From: Balamuthia mandrillaris
Lineage: Eukaryota > Discosea > Longamoebia > Balamuthiidae
DNA: 64,000 nucleotides
Reading direction: 5' to 3'
NCBI GenBank assembly: GCA_031835245.1
Contig: JAVKOQ010000078.1
Coordinates: 62,001 to 126,000 of the forward strand
Positions 1 through 10,988 of this stretch are shown here, piece by piece. The notes under the pieces were generated by a model. It saw only the letters and a program-made list of their open reading frames with translations. It was not told the origin of the DNA and ran no database searches. The position numbers and the translations under genes were made by a program. Position 1 is the first letter of the stretch. Each line of letters begins with the position of its first letter.

Positions 1-38
1 CATCTATTTGGTTTCCGTTCGCAGTTCCCCTTTGTTCA

Positions 39-74
39 TCACGATCTTTTACTCCGCCTTGCTGTGTTTCTCGT

Positions 75-140
<66 letters not shown>

Positions 141-145
141 CCTGC

Positions 146-225
<80 letters not shown>

Positions 226-1107
226 TCTTGCGATTTCCATTGCTCTTGCTCCTGCAGCTCTTGCTCTTGCTCTTGCTCTTGCTCTTGCTCTTGCTCTTGC
301 TCTTGCTCTTGCTCTTGCTCTTGCTCTTGCTCTTGCTCTTGCTCTTGCTCTTGCTCTTGCTCTTGCTCTTCTTGAAGCTGCTGGACTATTCGATGATCAT
401 TATTTTCATGATTTTCTTCTCCGCTTTGTCTCCCTACTCGCTCTTGTCCTTGCTCTTCTGATTCCTCGTGCTCCTTTTTCTTTGGCGTGCCGTGTTTGTT
501 TCCTTTCGTTGTTCCATTTTCTTGTTCTTGCTGATTTTCCTTCTCCATTTGTTTCTCTTTACTGACACTGTCCAATGAAACACCGAACTGTTTGCCATTC
601 TGCGCTTCCGCCGTCTTCATTTTTTGCGTTGAACCATTCAACTTACTTTCGTGTCCAGTTTTAAAAGCAGGACTGAAGCTGGTGGGCGGTCTAGCATAAA
701 ACAAAGAAAGCAACCACTCGCTCAATTAATGTTGTGTCCAAAAAAGGGTGAGCAAAGAAGACGAAAGAAACCTGATAGTGGCCTTAAGTATGGCCGGTAT
801 TGGAGAAACAGGTTGTAGCATGGCAGACCAAGAGTCAAAAGTTCTGGTAGCTGTGGTCTCTGCTTGTTGCATCGGTGAAGTGATCGATGCTTTCTGAAGA
901 CTCGCCTTACGTTGTTGCTGTATGACCTGGGAAAAAAAGTTGAGATCGTAATGAAGCTTCAATGCAAGGAGGTTATCTTGCCTGTGGCACTGGGCTGGAA
1001 AGAACAAAGTCGCTGAATTGTTTGCTGATTTGCTCCTCGTTGCGCTTGTGGGTTTGAGGTGTACTAAAGCCTTGAAGGCGACTGAACTTTGCTTTCGGCG
1101 GGCTTAG

Positions 1108-1151
<44 letters not shown>

Positions 1152-1445
1152 ACGAGATTAGACCATGCAAAAACATAGTGCTATCACCATTGATAAAATG
1201 GAGGATAAGTACAGAGAAGGAGGCGTTTTGGGCAATGAATGCTCAAATGCGGTTGTGCGTTGATGGGAAGAATGAGGAGGCCTCATCTCGCTGGGAAGAG
1301 ACGAGAGGAGCGACAAAGGAGGAGGCGCTCCAGTCACAACAGCGGTTGGGACTTTCTGCACAGACTTTCTGCGCGTGCTCCCGCGAGCTGCAACAGAAAT
1401 CGCACTCCCCTGGGTTCTCCCACCGGCCGGCGCGTCCTGCTCCAT
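39..1445 (-). CDS. Unknown protein with long Glu-Gln / Glu-Pro tail, at least four exons
   Basis: I do not recognise a family. A plausible first exon starts at the ATG at 1445 (MEQDAPAGG...) and is followed by an intron carrying a CT array (1108-1147). The best supported exon ends at 772 and reads about 75 residues, including LHYDLNFFSQVIQQQRK. Its AG/GT donor joins cleanly to an exon starting at 720 (SEWLLSLFYARPP), with an intron at 721-771. The last exon is hydrophilic: a Lys/Glu/Asn-rich stretch, then about 60 residues of Glu-Gln, a short Glu-Pro run, more Glu-Gln, then Ala-Gly dipeptides before a TGA at 39-41. The Ala-Gly part is the same hexanucleotide repeat read in another frame, so the true C-terminus could differ if another intron lies there. 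The middle exon joins (about 1000-1106) are uncertain. Possibly a transcription-related or scaffold protein; no function can be assigned. Confidence 0.5.
76..370. repeat. Hexanucleotide arrays GCTCCT, GCTCCG and GCTCTT
   Basis: On the plus strand: GCTCCT (about 76-186), GCTCCG (about 187-225) and, after a short unique stretch, GCTCTT (about 243-370). In the minus-strand gene they read GAGCAG, GAGCCG and GAGCAA, giving Glu-Gln, Glu-Pro and Glu-Gln in one frame; an internal slip (about 137-148) moves the first array to a frame giving Ala-Gly. Confidence 0.9.
1108..1147. repeat. (GA)n, CT in sense of the host gene
   Basis: Lies in the first intron of the leftmost minus-strand gene, ending six bases before a likely acceptor (CTAAG). 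Confidence 0.8.
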
Positions 1446-1632
1446 TTCGCAAAAGGCCACCACTCTCAAAGCGCAGCTGCTACTGCTTTTCTTCTTTGTG
1501 TTGCTTTTCTTATGGAGTTACGTCAGTTTTACCTTTAATAGGGTTAGTTTACGTCATTTATACTTTTTTAGGGTAATGATGACGTCTAGAAATTGGTCCA
1601 AAAGAAAAAGGCAAGAAAACTAGAACGCAAGA

Positions 1633-2428
1633 ATGGCGGTTGGCGCGAAGAGAGGGTATGCGGCGCCGGGATGGATGTTGTTCTGGCTGTATGTCGGTTC
1701 TTTGATCGTTTTGTGGGATGCCAGCTACATACTTTTGCGCCCGCGAACCATGAAAGGAGGTGACTTGGAGACCTTTTGGTATCCCTGTACGCTTTCAGCT
1801 CGTGCTCCTCCTGTTTTCGCCGTAATGAGCAGCCGCTTAGCCTTCTCCTTGTTCTCTTTCTCACTCGCACCGCAGATCAGACCTACATTTTGGCAGACAA
1901 GCGCTACGGAGACCTTAATGACAGCTTTGGCATTGCCCAGTCCTGGTGCGTTTCCGTCCTCATCAACTCCCATCTGGCAGCAACTAATTCTTTATTTGGT
2001 AGGATGAACCTTGTTGAAGTGGCCATTTGCTTCATCGGCTTATTCCAGGTTTGTGCTTGGCCTCCTTTTTCTATCATTCTCTTATCTATCAATACCAGTC
2101 TCACAGAACAAAAAAAAAACACACACAACAGTACCACAAAGGCAACTCTTCTGCACCATTCTACTTCTTCGTGAGCCAACTGATGTGTGGCGCAAAGACC
2201 GTGCTCTACTTCTTGACGGAGGTTTGTAGCGGCTTCGAGTTCACGGGCCATTCCTTGCAACAAGGAGACCACCTCAGGTTCTACACCCAATTTGTGCTGC
2301 CGAGCAGCTTTTGGGTTATCTTTCCCTTGTTGGTGTGCATCAGCATTGGACGTCACTTTATAGGATTGTTGAAGCAATCCTCAGCATCATCATCGCAAAA
2401 CCAGAACAATAGAAAGAAAGTCCAGTGA
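1633..2428 (+). CDS. EXPERA / emopamil-binding-like multi-pass membrane protein
   Basis: Three exons (1633-1786, 1876-2048, 2132-2428) splice in frame to a protein of 207 residues. It starts with a membrane helix (MLFWLYVGSLIVLWDASYIL) followed by RPRTMKGGDLETFWYPY, then ADKRYGDLNDSFGIAQS, then two or three more hydrophobic helices and a basic tail (NRKKVQ). The pattern of a short N-terminal helix, an Arg-Pro-x-Ser/Thr-Met-x-Gly-Gly loop ending in Trp-x-Pro-Tyr, and a D-x-R-Y segment resembles the EXPERA superfamily (emopamil-binding protein and its uncharacterised relatives). EBP itself is a sterol isomerase of the endoplasmic reticulum; I cannot see enough of its catalytic residues to claim that activity. 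All three splice junctions keep phase, so the gene model is firm even though the function is not. Confidence 0.7.
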
Positions 2429-2475
2429 AGGAAAAGATAGTTTCACCATTGTTGTTGTTGCTGTTTTCAGAATGG

Positions 2476-2648
2476 TTAAAGTTTCAAGGCGAGAAGAGCG
2501 GCTGCTACTTCGGCAGAACACGAGGGTATAATAGGGCATGCTTTGGGATACCGTTGTAACATCTTCGTTTTGAACTTTTGTGCCAACACACTTCCTTCGT
2601 GGGTAAGGTTTCCTCCATGAAGCACCAACTATGATACAGGAAAACGAG

Positions 2649-2686
<38 letters not shown>

Positions 2687-3836
2687 AACGAAAGTTGCTG
2701 ATGCTTAAAAGCAGTTGTGCCAACGTTACCGGAAACCCCTCTGCTCCCAGTCCTAACTTTTTAATAACTGCTTCAGCACTGTTCGCCAATCCCTCGCTCT
2801 GTTGCTCCAAGATTTGCTCTGCCACTGTAACATTACCGTTAGGATGCCCAATTCTCTTCTGTAACAGCAAGAACAAGAATAAAACAAACCAGCATCGCCT
2901 TGTCGCGCGCACTTTGCAGCAAGAGGAGCTAACTTCGCAAAACGTTCCCACTTGGTGTCCTGGTAAGCCCACGGAATAAGTTCCTCCACAGCACTCAAAC
3001 CAAGCTGCAGCAATACAGCTTCAGTTAGCAAGGTGGCTGGAGAAGTGCCATCCTCAGCCCATGTCACTGCCTTAAGGATAGCCTGTCCTATCTGATAGCC
3101 GCCTCCTTCATCTCCCAAAAGGGGTCTTTGGTCGGACGTAAGAGGGGGCATGAAAGCGATAGAAAAGAGAACGATGAAGAGAAGAGAAGAGGAGAGAGAG
3201 AGAGAGAGAGAGAGAACTGAGGCAGAAAGATTGAAACAAGGTACAAACCCCCATCCACTGGCCCTTGCTTTGTTGCCTTCTTTGTTGTAGCCGAGTGCGA
3301 TGCAGCCTGTTCCACTTATCACAACTACGCCAAAAAGCTCCCCGCCAGTCCCGCTGAACATGAAGCGTTTGACGCCGGTCAAACCCGCAAAGCGTGAGGT
3401 GAGGGAATAAGCAGCAGTACCTACCCAGCAAGAGCAGCAACAGCGTCGTTGTGGATGTGGATGGCTGTTGTTGAGTCCACCAAAGGAGCAAGCCACTGCC
3501 TCATCTCTTCTTTGTCCGCTTCTCTGTCTACGCCACTGGCGCCGACACATACCGCCACCACTAAACGGACCACAGCCATTCGTCAAACACCAAGAGATCA
3601 GACAAAATGCCTTCACACAAACCTTGATCTGAGGTGCAGCCCGAATTCTCCAAGGCTAGACGAACGGCCTCCTGCAAGTTGGTCTTTGCCGTCTCAACCC
3701 CAACGCTGTTCTTGTTGGTACAACCGCTGGTGCCTCTGGCTATTACGCTACCATTGGCATCTACACAAACGGCCACAGTCTTGGTGCCGCCGCCATCAAT
3801 TCCAACCCAGGTCTTCCTCCTCCCTTGCTCTTCCAT
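2476..3836 (-). CDS. NAGK: N-acetylglucosamine kinase (BadF/BcrA ATPase-fold sugar kinase)
   Basis: The product phosphorylates N-acetylglucosamine with ATP in amino-sugar salvage. Exon 1 starts at the ATG at 3836 and carries the phosphate-1 motif VGIDGGGTKTVAVCVD. Later exons give VAVCVGASGVDREADKEEM, IHIHNDAVAALAG and the phosphate-2 motif VVVISGTGCIALGY, then LLGDEGGGYQIGQ with the family's G-D-E-G-S/G-G signature. The C-terminal exon reads LVLHGGNLTHEGSVLAQ and YPKACPIIPSCSAEVAAAL before a TAA at 2476. The last junction is not obvious from open frames: the donor is GTAACG after the codon for Pro at about 2735, spliced to an exon beginning near 2630. CT arrays lie in the introns at 2652-2684 and 3197-3215. 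A longer CT run (3868-3903) lies just upstream of the start. Family and length agree with animal NAGK. Confidence 0.88.
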
Positions 3837-3860
3837 CTTTGCTTTACTTGCTCACTCACT

Positions 3861-3904
<44 letters not shown>

Positions 3905-3940
3905 ATCGATTTTAGGGGACAGAAAAAAAAAATAAACTTG

Positions 3941-5513
3941 TTACGTGGATGAAGAGAGAGAATTGAGCTGTTGGTCGTATTTGGATGTGGGCAAGGATCG
4001 CTTTTTGCAGAGGGAGATGATGCTCTTTAGCACGTCTCGTTGTAAGTTGGCATCGTTGAAATCTCTAACGATGTCCAGAAGTGCTTCCAAATAGGCCACA
4101 AAGACTTCCTCATCACCTTGTTCCAATCCATATCGCTGCCAATGCAGAGGAAAGGTTAAGAGAAGTAAGGGAGAATAAGGAAAATGGAAGACGATAACGT
4201 ACCTTGATAATTCTCATAGCTTCTGTGGCCACAGTATGAGCAGTTTCAGCACCAGATGTCTCTCTCAAGGCCTTTGTAAGCTGTGCAACGCACATAACGG
4301 TACGTAAGTTCACTGGTTGTTGGGCACTTTCTTGCCTTGCCATATCAAGGTAGCGCCGCAGAGGACCCACCGCCTGTTATTGTCTCCCGCAAAGAAAAGA
4401 AAAGCAGGATAAATAAGAACACAGATGTCTTTTTTTTTTAAAAAAAAGAGTGAAAAAGGGAACAGACCTTCTCGAGCATGCCGAGTTCAGCATAAGAGAG
4501 ACCAAGATAAGCATAGAAGCTAACCTGCAGCTCTGGCAGGAGTGAATGCGCAGCAGCAGTAGAGGCCTCCAATGGCTCCAAAAACTGTATGGTGCCCTTG
4601 AAGTCCTTGCAAGTGAAGCAGAGCTCTCCCAGGAGGGCCACAATGTTGGTCTCCAGAATTTGAGCCTGCGTGGCGGGCTTCGCCTCAGCGACAAGCTGCT
4701 GGAAGCGTGCCAGGAACTGGGAGCCCCTCTGTTGCGAGCTCGTGAGGTGATAGCAGCCGCGCAGCAGGAGAAGGTAGCGGGAGACCAGTGTGAGCTGCAC
4801 TTCGGCCACTTGCCGGGGAGTCTCTATGTACTTGAGGAGGCCCGCCTCAAAGAGAGGGATGGCGTAGGGGGCATTACCTGTGGCATAGTGCAGTAGCGCC
4901 ATCTCGATCTCTATGGGGCCTTCCAGCTCCGAGTGAATGGCCTTGGCTAATGCCAAACTGCTAGAATAACACTGCGTCCAAGTCGAGAAATTACTTTTTT
5001 TGCCTAGAGAACAAGAACAAGAAGAGTGGTATAGTACCTCAAGGGCTTCCTGTGCTTTGGCGACATCAACGCCGGTAGGAGTGACTCCGCTTTGTGCAAG
5101 AAGCGTGCCCATTATGTACAGCAGGTTGATCTGTGAGGGCTTATCCTGCGCAGCGCTGGCCTTTCGCAGCGCATGGACTAGCTCCCCCCACTGCATCGTT
5201 GATGCCATTTGGAGGGTTATGGTTGCTGTGCCAGCGGGAACTCTGGTCTCAGGCTTGGAGCTTTGTGAAGAAGAGAGGGATTGTGTTGGGGGTTAGCGGA
5301 AGAAAGAGAATGTGGCGGTGGCAGCGATCGGCAACAAGAAATACAAAGCGAAAAACGAACGAACTTTGTTGTTGATCGTCGGCTAAGGAAGTAGTAAGCA
5401 GCCAAACCAACGCCCACCACTCCGATGGCCCCCAATGTCACCCATAAGCCTGTTCTGGATGGTGCACCGCCCTGCAGGGGCGCTGTCTTGCCGGCACCCA
5501 TCTTGACGTTCAT
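3941..5513 (-). CDS. N-terminally membrane-anchored helical-repeat (TPR-like) protein
   Basis: The start at 5513 gives MNVKMGAGKTAP, then a single transmembrane helix (TGLWVTLGAIGVVGVGLAAY) ending in FLSRRSTT. Splicing (donor GTTCGT near 5365, acceptor CACAAAG near 5260) joins it in frame to a long alpha-helical exon starting NSKPETRVPAG and containing MASTMQWGELVHALRKAS. The remaining sequence is made of helix pairs with TPR-like spacing (IEMALLHYATGNAPYAIPLFEAG, ILETNIVALLGELCF, FYAYLGLSYAELGML). Two more exons follow and the stop is at 3941. The topology, one N-terminal anchor and a cytosolic helical-repeat body, is that of organelle-surface proteins such as TOM70 or other mitochondrial outer-membrane receptors, but I see no specific family signature. 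An ER or peroxisomal location is equally possible. Confidence 0.65.
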
Positions 5514-6393
5514 TATTCTCTCTCACTCCCGCCACTCGCCGCAGCACCGCTACTTCTTGTTTTTTCTTTCTTCTAAAATCGCAGTCGACACAAAAAACAG
5601 GCACGGGAGCGTAACCTTGGAATTGGCAGGCTTGTGCAGCAGCTGAGAACGGACATCTGGAAGTGTTGCCATGGGCTCGCCAGCCTTGCAGGTTGCCCTT
5701 GGAACGAGAGGCGTTTGCAATGGAATGGCTGAAGATGGAGCGGCTGAGTGGAGGACCCAACAAGAAGAAGAAGAAGATGAAGAAGAAGAAGAAGAAGAAG
5801 AAGAAGAAGAAGAAGAAGAAGAAGAAGAAGAAGAAGAAGAAGAAGAAGAAGAAGAAGAAGAAGAAGAAGAAGAAGAAGAAGAAGAAGAACAAGAAGAAGA
5901 AGAAGAAGAACAAGAAGAAGAAGAAGAACAAGAAGAAGAAGAAGAACAAGAAGAAGAACAACAAGAGTATGTTGATACAACTTAACGTCGTTCCGCTTCA
6001 CATTCAGCGAGGCAAAACGTTTTTTCTTTTCGTTGCACTTGGGATATCTTCTTCTCTCTCTCTTTCTCTCTGTTTTGCAATCAAGCACCGCTAACACGTC
6101 TTATCTTCGCTGAGATGGAAAAAAGAGGGCCTCCCTTTCCCGTCACGCAAAGATATCGAGAAGAAGCAAGACGCCCTAAGGAAGCTACAAAACTATGTAT
6201 ACACGGAAGTGCGTTGTCTTGCCCATCACAAAGCTTTGGCGGAGAAGAAGGAGCGGCGACACAAACCAGAAGCAGAGGAGGCGGTGGCGCCTTCCTCCCA
6301 TTCATCGGGAGGACACGCGCAACGGTGACCAAGTTCTCCCGGTAAAACCCTCCAGAGGGCGGTGTTGCAACCATCCATGAGAGAAGAGGATAG
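5514..6393. other. Gap between divergent genes, dominated by a (GAA)n tract
   Basis: No gene is certain here. The region holds a 200-base GAA/CAA tract and then an arginine- and lysine-rich segment (6115-6360) that is open in all three plus frames. One frame reads KKQDALRKLQNYVYTEV and another reads MYTRKCVVLPITKLW from an ATG at 6195. That second frame would splice in phase from CCG|GTAAAA (about 6342) to the acceptor at 6392-6393 of the Nudix gene. It may therefore contain the first exon of that gene, but the choice between frames cannot be made by eye. Confidence 0.5.
5762..5966. repeat. (GAA)n trinucleotide tract with CAA interruptions
   Basis: About 200 bases of nearly pure GAA on the plus strand (TTC on the minus strand), with scattered CAA interruptions toward the right end. 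Read as protein it would give poly-Glu with some Gln in one frame, poly-Lys in another and poly-Phe or poly-Leu on the other strand. It lies upstream of the start of the minus-strand anchored helical-repeat gene (5513), where transcripts would read UUC if they begin this far out. Confidence 0.95.
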
Positions 6394-7234
6394 TGTAACG
6401 TACATTTGCGTTGCGCTTCGCGTGGCACTGCTTTCTGTGAAGAACACCTAGCGAGTGGCCTGTTACATGAGGCACACGCAGCAGCGGCGGGGAACATAGT
6501 GTCTACAAAAATAGGCCAGCCTGAGAGGCAACAAATGCAACAAGCAGCGCAAGCAGCCCACCACCGCGCAGCAACCACCGCCACAGCTGCGACGACATGG
6601 TCGGCGGCGGCAAGCAGCACAGCCAGGCCACCGCCTCCCCAATTGGTGCATGTGCAAGCAGCGGCTGGTGTTGCTCCTACAGAAACGGCGCTGTTTGTGG
6701 AGGAGCAGACGGAAGGCGGCTGCAGGGCGGTCCGCTTCAACGAGTGCTTGCATGAGTTGTTGTCATCGGCTGAGGGTCACCGACAGCAACAAACTCGCAA
6801 AGAGGGAGAGAAGGAGGGGAAAGAGGAGTACGGTTTTCCGTTTCCATGGCTGTGGGTAGACTTGTTCGAAGGTCCCGACCAAAAGCTGTACCTGTTCCCT
6901 TCGGCACAGTGTAAGAGGCAACAGCCGCAACTGACCGACTCGCTGCAACCACTCAAAGAGGTTCGGCGTGTGCCTCTTGGACACGCCCCTGACTGTCCAG
7001 GTAACTTTGCTTCTTCTGCTTATTCTTGCTTTCTTTTTTTTTCTTCTGCGTTTTTTTCTCTGACTTGCTCTTCTTTACACTTCAATGCTTTTGGCTGCTT
7101 CAATCTCTAACCTACTGAAACAAAACAGTGAAGATGGCAAAGGCAGCACTATCATCATCGCAACAAAAGAACAAAGAAGTCTTGGTAGGGGTTGTCGTTC
7201 TCATCGAAACCACAGAAGAAAACGGACAAGGTTT

Positions 7235-7278
<44 letters not shown>

Positions 7279-7855
7279 CTTCCTTTCTCACACTTGGCAA
7301 CCATCAGCAAAAGTACTTTTAACAAAACGGCTACCGACAACATCATTGTTTCCATCGCTGTGGGTTCTTCCTGGCGGACACGCTGAGAAAGGAGAGACCT
7401 TATCCCAAACAGGCGTCCGAGAGGTATTGGAAGAGACTGGAGTCAGCATTCCTGAAGAGGACGTAACCCCATTTGGCCTTTGGGAGTCGGTCTATCCATC
7501 AACCTTAGAGGAAGGGCCTCCAACCAGACATCACTTGGTCGTGTTCTACAGAGCTCGCTTACCAATGGCTGCTCATGAGGTTCATCTCCAATTACAACCA
7601 GAAGAAGTTGCAGCAGCAGCTTGGCTCGATAGAGCCACGTTGAAACGCTGGTTCTCGCGCCAACATGGCTTCACGCTTGAGGAAGAAAAAAATGAAAGAG
7701 AAATAGAGGAGAAAGAGGAAGCACAGTTGCTAGCACTTCATCCGTGCTATAGTGCAGATGAGCGAGTCAAGCTGGAAGCGGTTGAAGTGGAGTTGGCAGA
7801 GCAGATAATGGCCATGGGTCACGTCTTCATATTGCACCGGTGGTTGCTCTCCTGA
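6394..7855 (+). CDS. Nudix hydrolase, NUDT17-like
   Basis: Exons at 6394-7000, 7129-7230 and 7308-7855 splice in phase. The last exon contains the complete Nudix box, GHAEKGETLSQTGVREVL followed by EETG, which fits G-x5-E-x7-R-E-U-x-E-E-x-G. It is preceded by VLVGVVVLIE and KVLLTKRL. Downstream, GLWESVYPSTLEEGPPTRHH is the segment that distinguishes NUDT17-type proteins. The Nudix box predicts hydrolysis of a nucleoside diphosphate linked to another group, with Mg2+ bound by the box glutamates. The first exon adds about 200 residues not typical of NUDT17: a Cys/His-rich start (CASRGTAFCEEHL), a low-complexity Ala/Thr/Pro part, then a segment leading into the domain. An upstream exon must supply the ATG, because the frame is closed just before the acceptor at 6392-6393. 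The middle intron carries a CT array (about 7233-7275). Confidence 0.82.
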
Positions 7856-8113
7856 AAAAAAAATTACCAGCAATTGTGCAAAGGGGTTACCCCGAAGTAA
7901 AGTAAGGTAGAGTTTTTAAGCAATAATTCATTAATTATGATATATCTTAATATAAGCCGTTATGAGATCGTAACTCTGCGTCTTAATTTCAGTGCTACAG
8001 AGAAAGACAAGAGTTTTAAAAAAAAGGACAACTACGGTTATCGAACCCCAACGCTACCACCGGGCAAAGAGGTGTAAATTGTTTTACACACAAAGCAAAC
8101 GACAAACAAAAGA

Positions 8114-10300
8114 ATGAACTACCGGCAGCGACTGAAGAATGGCAGAGAAACGCTGCCCTTCTTCTCTGTGGCTTGTTGCTTGTTGCTGTTAGGGTGGAGT
8201 GCAGACGCTTCGCCGCTCAAGCAAAACCAGAGCAACAAACGAGAGGGCATGCGCTTCGACCTTTCCTCCATTCCCTTGCATCAACACTCTTCAACTTCAC
8301 GCCAACTTAAAGAACGTGTAACAGCACACGACATGTCGTGGATCCCTCAAAATAGGATCTCCACCGACGACTTTGATGGCAGCTTTGCTCCGCACTCAGA
8401 CTATGCTTTCTTTTGGCGACTGGTCGTTGATGAAGAAAGTGGGGAAGAACGGCTGAGAGTGGCAGTTGCAACACGAACTGATGGATGGGTCGGGTTTGGC
8501 ATCAGTGTTAACGGAGGCATGAAAGGAGCTGACATTGTCACATTGACTGAACCTGAAGAAGGTACTACATCTTTCTTCTTTCATCTCCGTTCTCTTTATT
8601 CTTTCTTCTGGTCGTTTCTTTCTTTCAAACTCTTATTCTTATTCTTTTTTCTTTTTCTTTTTTGTGAAAAGGAGAATTCAAGTTAATAGATCGTTTCTCG
8701 ACCGACTTTGAACGACCGAAGGAGGACGACCGTCAAGACGTGGAATTGTTGTCGGCCTCTCGCGAGAACGGAGTCTTGACTTTTGTCTTCGAGCGGCCCA
8801 TACTTAGCTGCGATGAAGAGGACTTTGAGGTGCCGGAGGGGCTTGCCAACGTGTTGTTTGCTTTCGGAGAGAGCGGCACCCGAGCGGATATCTCTTACCA
8901 TGGGTCCAACAGAGGAACTGTTGCCGTTGCGCTTCGTCCTCCTGCTGGCTTCACCTTTGAAGAATTTGGTATTCTTCTTTTATTCATTGTTTATTCTTCT
9001 TTTTCTCTTACATGAACGTTCACCTTGTTAACAGCGAGCAGTTCCTCTTTTGATGCGTCGGAAGTGGACGGATGGTTGGAAGTCCGAACGGAAGAAGTGG
9101 CGATCCCAGCCTCCCGCACCAACTACTACTGTACTGCTATCACTTTTCCTAACGACAAAAAGTACCACGCCATCAAAATAGACCCTATCGTCGATAGCCA
9201 TTTAGTCCACCACATGATCCTATATTCTTGCGTCGCCCCTCAAGACTTTACCGCTGGGGTGCGCCCTTTGTTTTTTCTTCTTTTCTTTCAAACCTTGTGT
9301 TGACATGCAATTACAGCCATGTGCAGGCGCAATGAGGACTGAGTGTGTGAACCCATGGGCTTTATGGGCGGTTGGAAGTCCCGGAGTGATCTACCCAGAA
9401 AACGCCGGCCTCCCGTTTGGCAAAAGGGAGATCATCCATACCATGCTCGAGATTCACTACGACAATCCCAGGGGAGAGGAAGGCCTTGTGGACCGAAGTG
9501 GCTTTAACATTTCGTACACGGAACGCCTCCGTGAATACGATGTCGCCACGTTTTCTTTTGGCCTACTGCCAAGCCCCTTCTTCATGAGTATTCCCCCAGG
9601 TATCTTTTTGTTTTCGAGTCTTACAGTCTTGTTTGCATCTTCTTACGTGCTATTCTGTATTTCTTATCGTCAGGTGAACGAGACTATAGAATATCAGTGA
9701 CCTGTCCTGCCGCCTGCCTAGAAAGATACTTGCCAGAGGATGGTATTACCATCCTCTTCAATGGCCTGCATATGCACAACTTTGGTAGCAGCATCAGGAC
9801 CCAGCATATTCGCCAGGACAAAGAGCTCCAGGCGTTGGCCGACATGAGATACTGGGACTTTAACCATCAAGGGCCTCAGTATGTCTACGGCAGAAAGATT
9901 TATCCTGGGGACTATCTGATCCACCATTGCAATTACAACACTGAACGCGTCTCTGAGCCAGTCTACGGAGGCGAGTCCACCAGCGAAGAAATGTGCTTCA
10001 ATTTCATTCAATACTATCCAAGGTAATGCACAACTCCATCAAACCTGGTGATGAACAGAGAGGCTGAAGATGGCGTTTTGCAGGATGGACCTTTTTGCTT
10101 GCACAGACATCAGTGTGCTGGCACCGGATATGGCTGTATGCGCGAATAACAACAACCTTACTGAACTGCTCAACAACTACGTGGAGTACATGGTGCCCAT
10201 CCAACCGAACGAGTACGAACCAGTGGTACACTCCTGTCTTTTAGGTTCCGACTCTGCAAGTGCTGTCCAACGCCCGTTTCTCTCTCGCTTCTTTCCCTAA
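8114..10300 (+). CDS. Secreted DOMON / copper type II monooxygenase (MOXD1/DBH-like)
   Basis: Six exons (8114-8561, 8672-8968, 9034-9258, 9317-9600, 9674-10022, 10084-10300) splice in frame. Residues 1-35 form a signal peptide (FFSVACCLLLLGWSADAS). A DOMON domain follows (YAFFWRLVVDEE, WVGFGISVNGGMKGADIV), then the two copper-binding halves of the dopamine beta-hydroxylase / PHM family. All expected ligands are visible: the His-His pair in HLVHHMIL, the third CuH histidine in LEIHYDNP, the CuM pair in LHMHNFG, and the CuM methionine in SEEMCFNFI. Several cysteines sit where family disulfides lie. The enzyme is therefore probably active, hydroxylating an unknown substrate with O2 and ascorbate in the secretory pathway or outside the cell. 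MOXD1-like is the safest name; the natural substrate cannot be inferred, and a catecholamine role in a protist would be speculation. Confidence 0.9.
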
Positions 10301-10360
10301 AAAATCAATTTTTTAAACAAAGAAAAACGTTCTAATAGTGTTACATTCACTCTGTATTAT

Positions 10361-10945
10361 TTACTCCCACACACAAACAGTTTTGTCCCAACTGCTGCTC
10401 CAAACGCGGCGTTTGCCGTCTTTACAAGGAAACACTTTCAACAAGGTAACGGCATCTTCGTGCTTGCCCTTGAGCACCTGCTTGGCTTCTTTGCTGTGCA
10501 CGTTCCATGAAATGATGGACTTGTCCCAACTACCGCTCAGCACATAGTTGCTGTCAAACTGGGCGAGACAGTAGACCTTTCTCGTGTGCTTGGCTAGCGT
10601 CGTTATTAAACCTGCATCAGAGGAGGACCACACTTTAATCGTACAATCAAGACCGCCAGTCCACATCTCATCAGCGGCAGCGTCTTCTCCTTGTTTTGGG
10701 GCTCCTTCATCTGAACGAGAAACGAATATCATTGACGTGATAGAACGCTGGTGAGCATCGGGTATGCGGTCTACTTGTTGGAATGTGGAAGCATTCCAAC
10801 GAATGATGTCACAGGAGGCGCTCGTCCACACGTAGTTACGGACAGGATCGTGAGCAATCGCAATGACTGCTTTGTCTTTACCGACTTCTGACACCATTTT
10901 ACATGCAAATGTCTGCACACATTCATGTTAATGGCATGAAAGAGT

Positions 10946-10988
<43 letters not shown>

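Noticed and set aside
64-565. Plus-strand frames reading Pro-Ala, Ser-Cys or poly-Leu
   Set aside because: They are shadows of the hexanucleotide arrays; the non-repetitive flanks code on the minus strand.
5383-5985. Open frames reading poly-Phe, poly-Leu, poly-Lys and poly-Glu over the GAA tract
   Set aside because: They are translations of a trinucleotide repeat; no flanking sequence has domain character and the poly-Glu frame does not splice in phase to anything convincing.
7980-8090. A GGGGTTCGATAACC-like stretch on the minus strand resembling a tRNA T-arm
   Set aside because: No matching acceptor stem, anticodon arm or D-arm could be drawn by eye around it.
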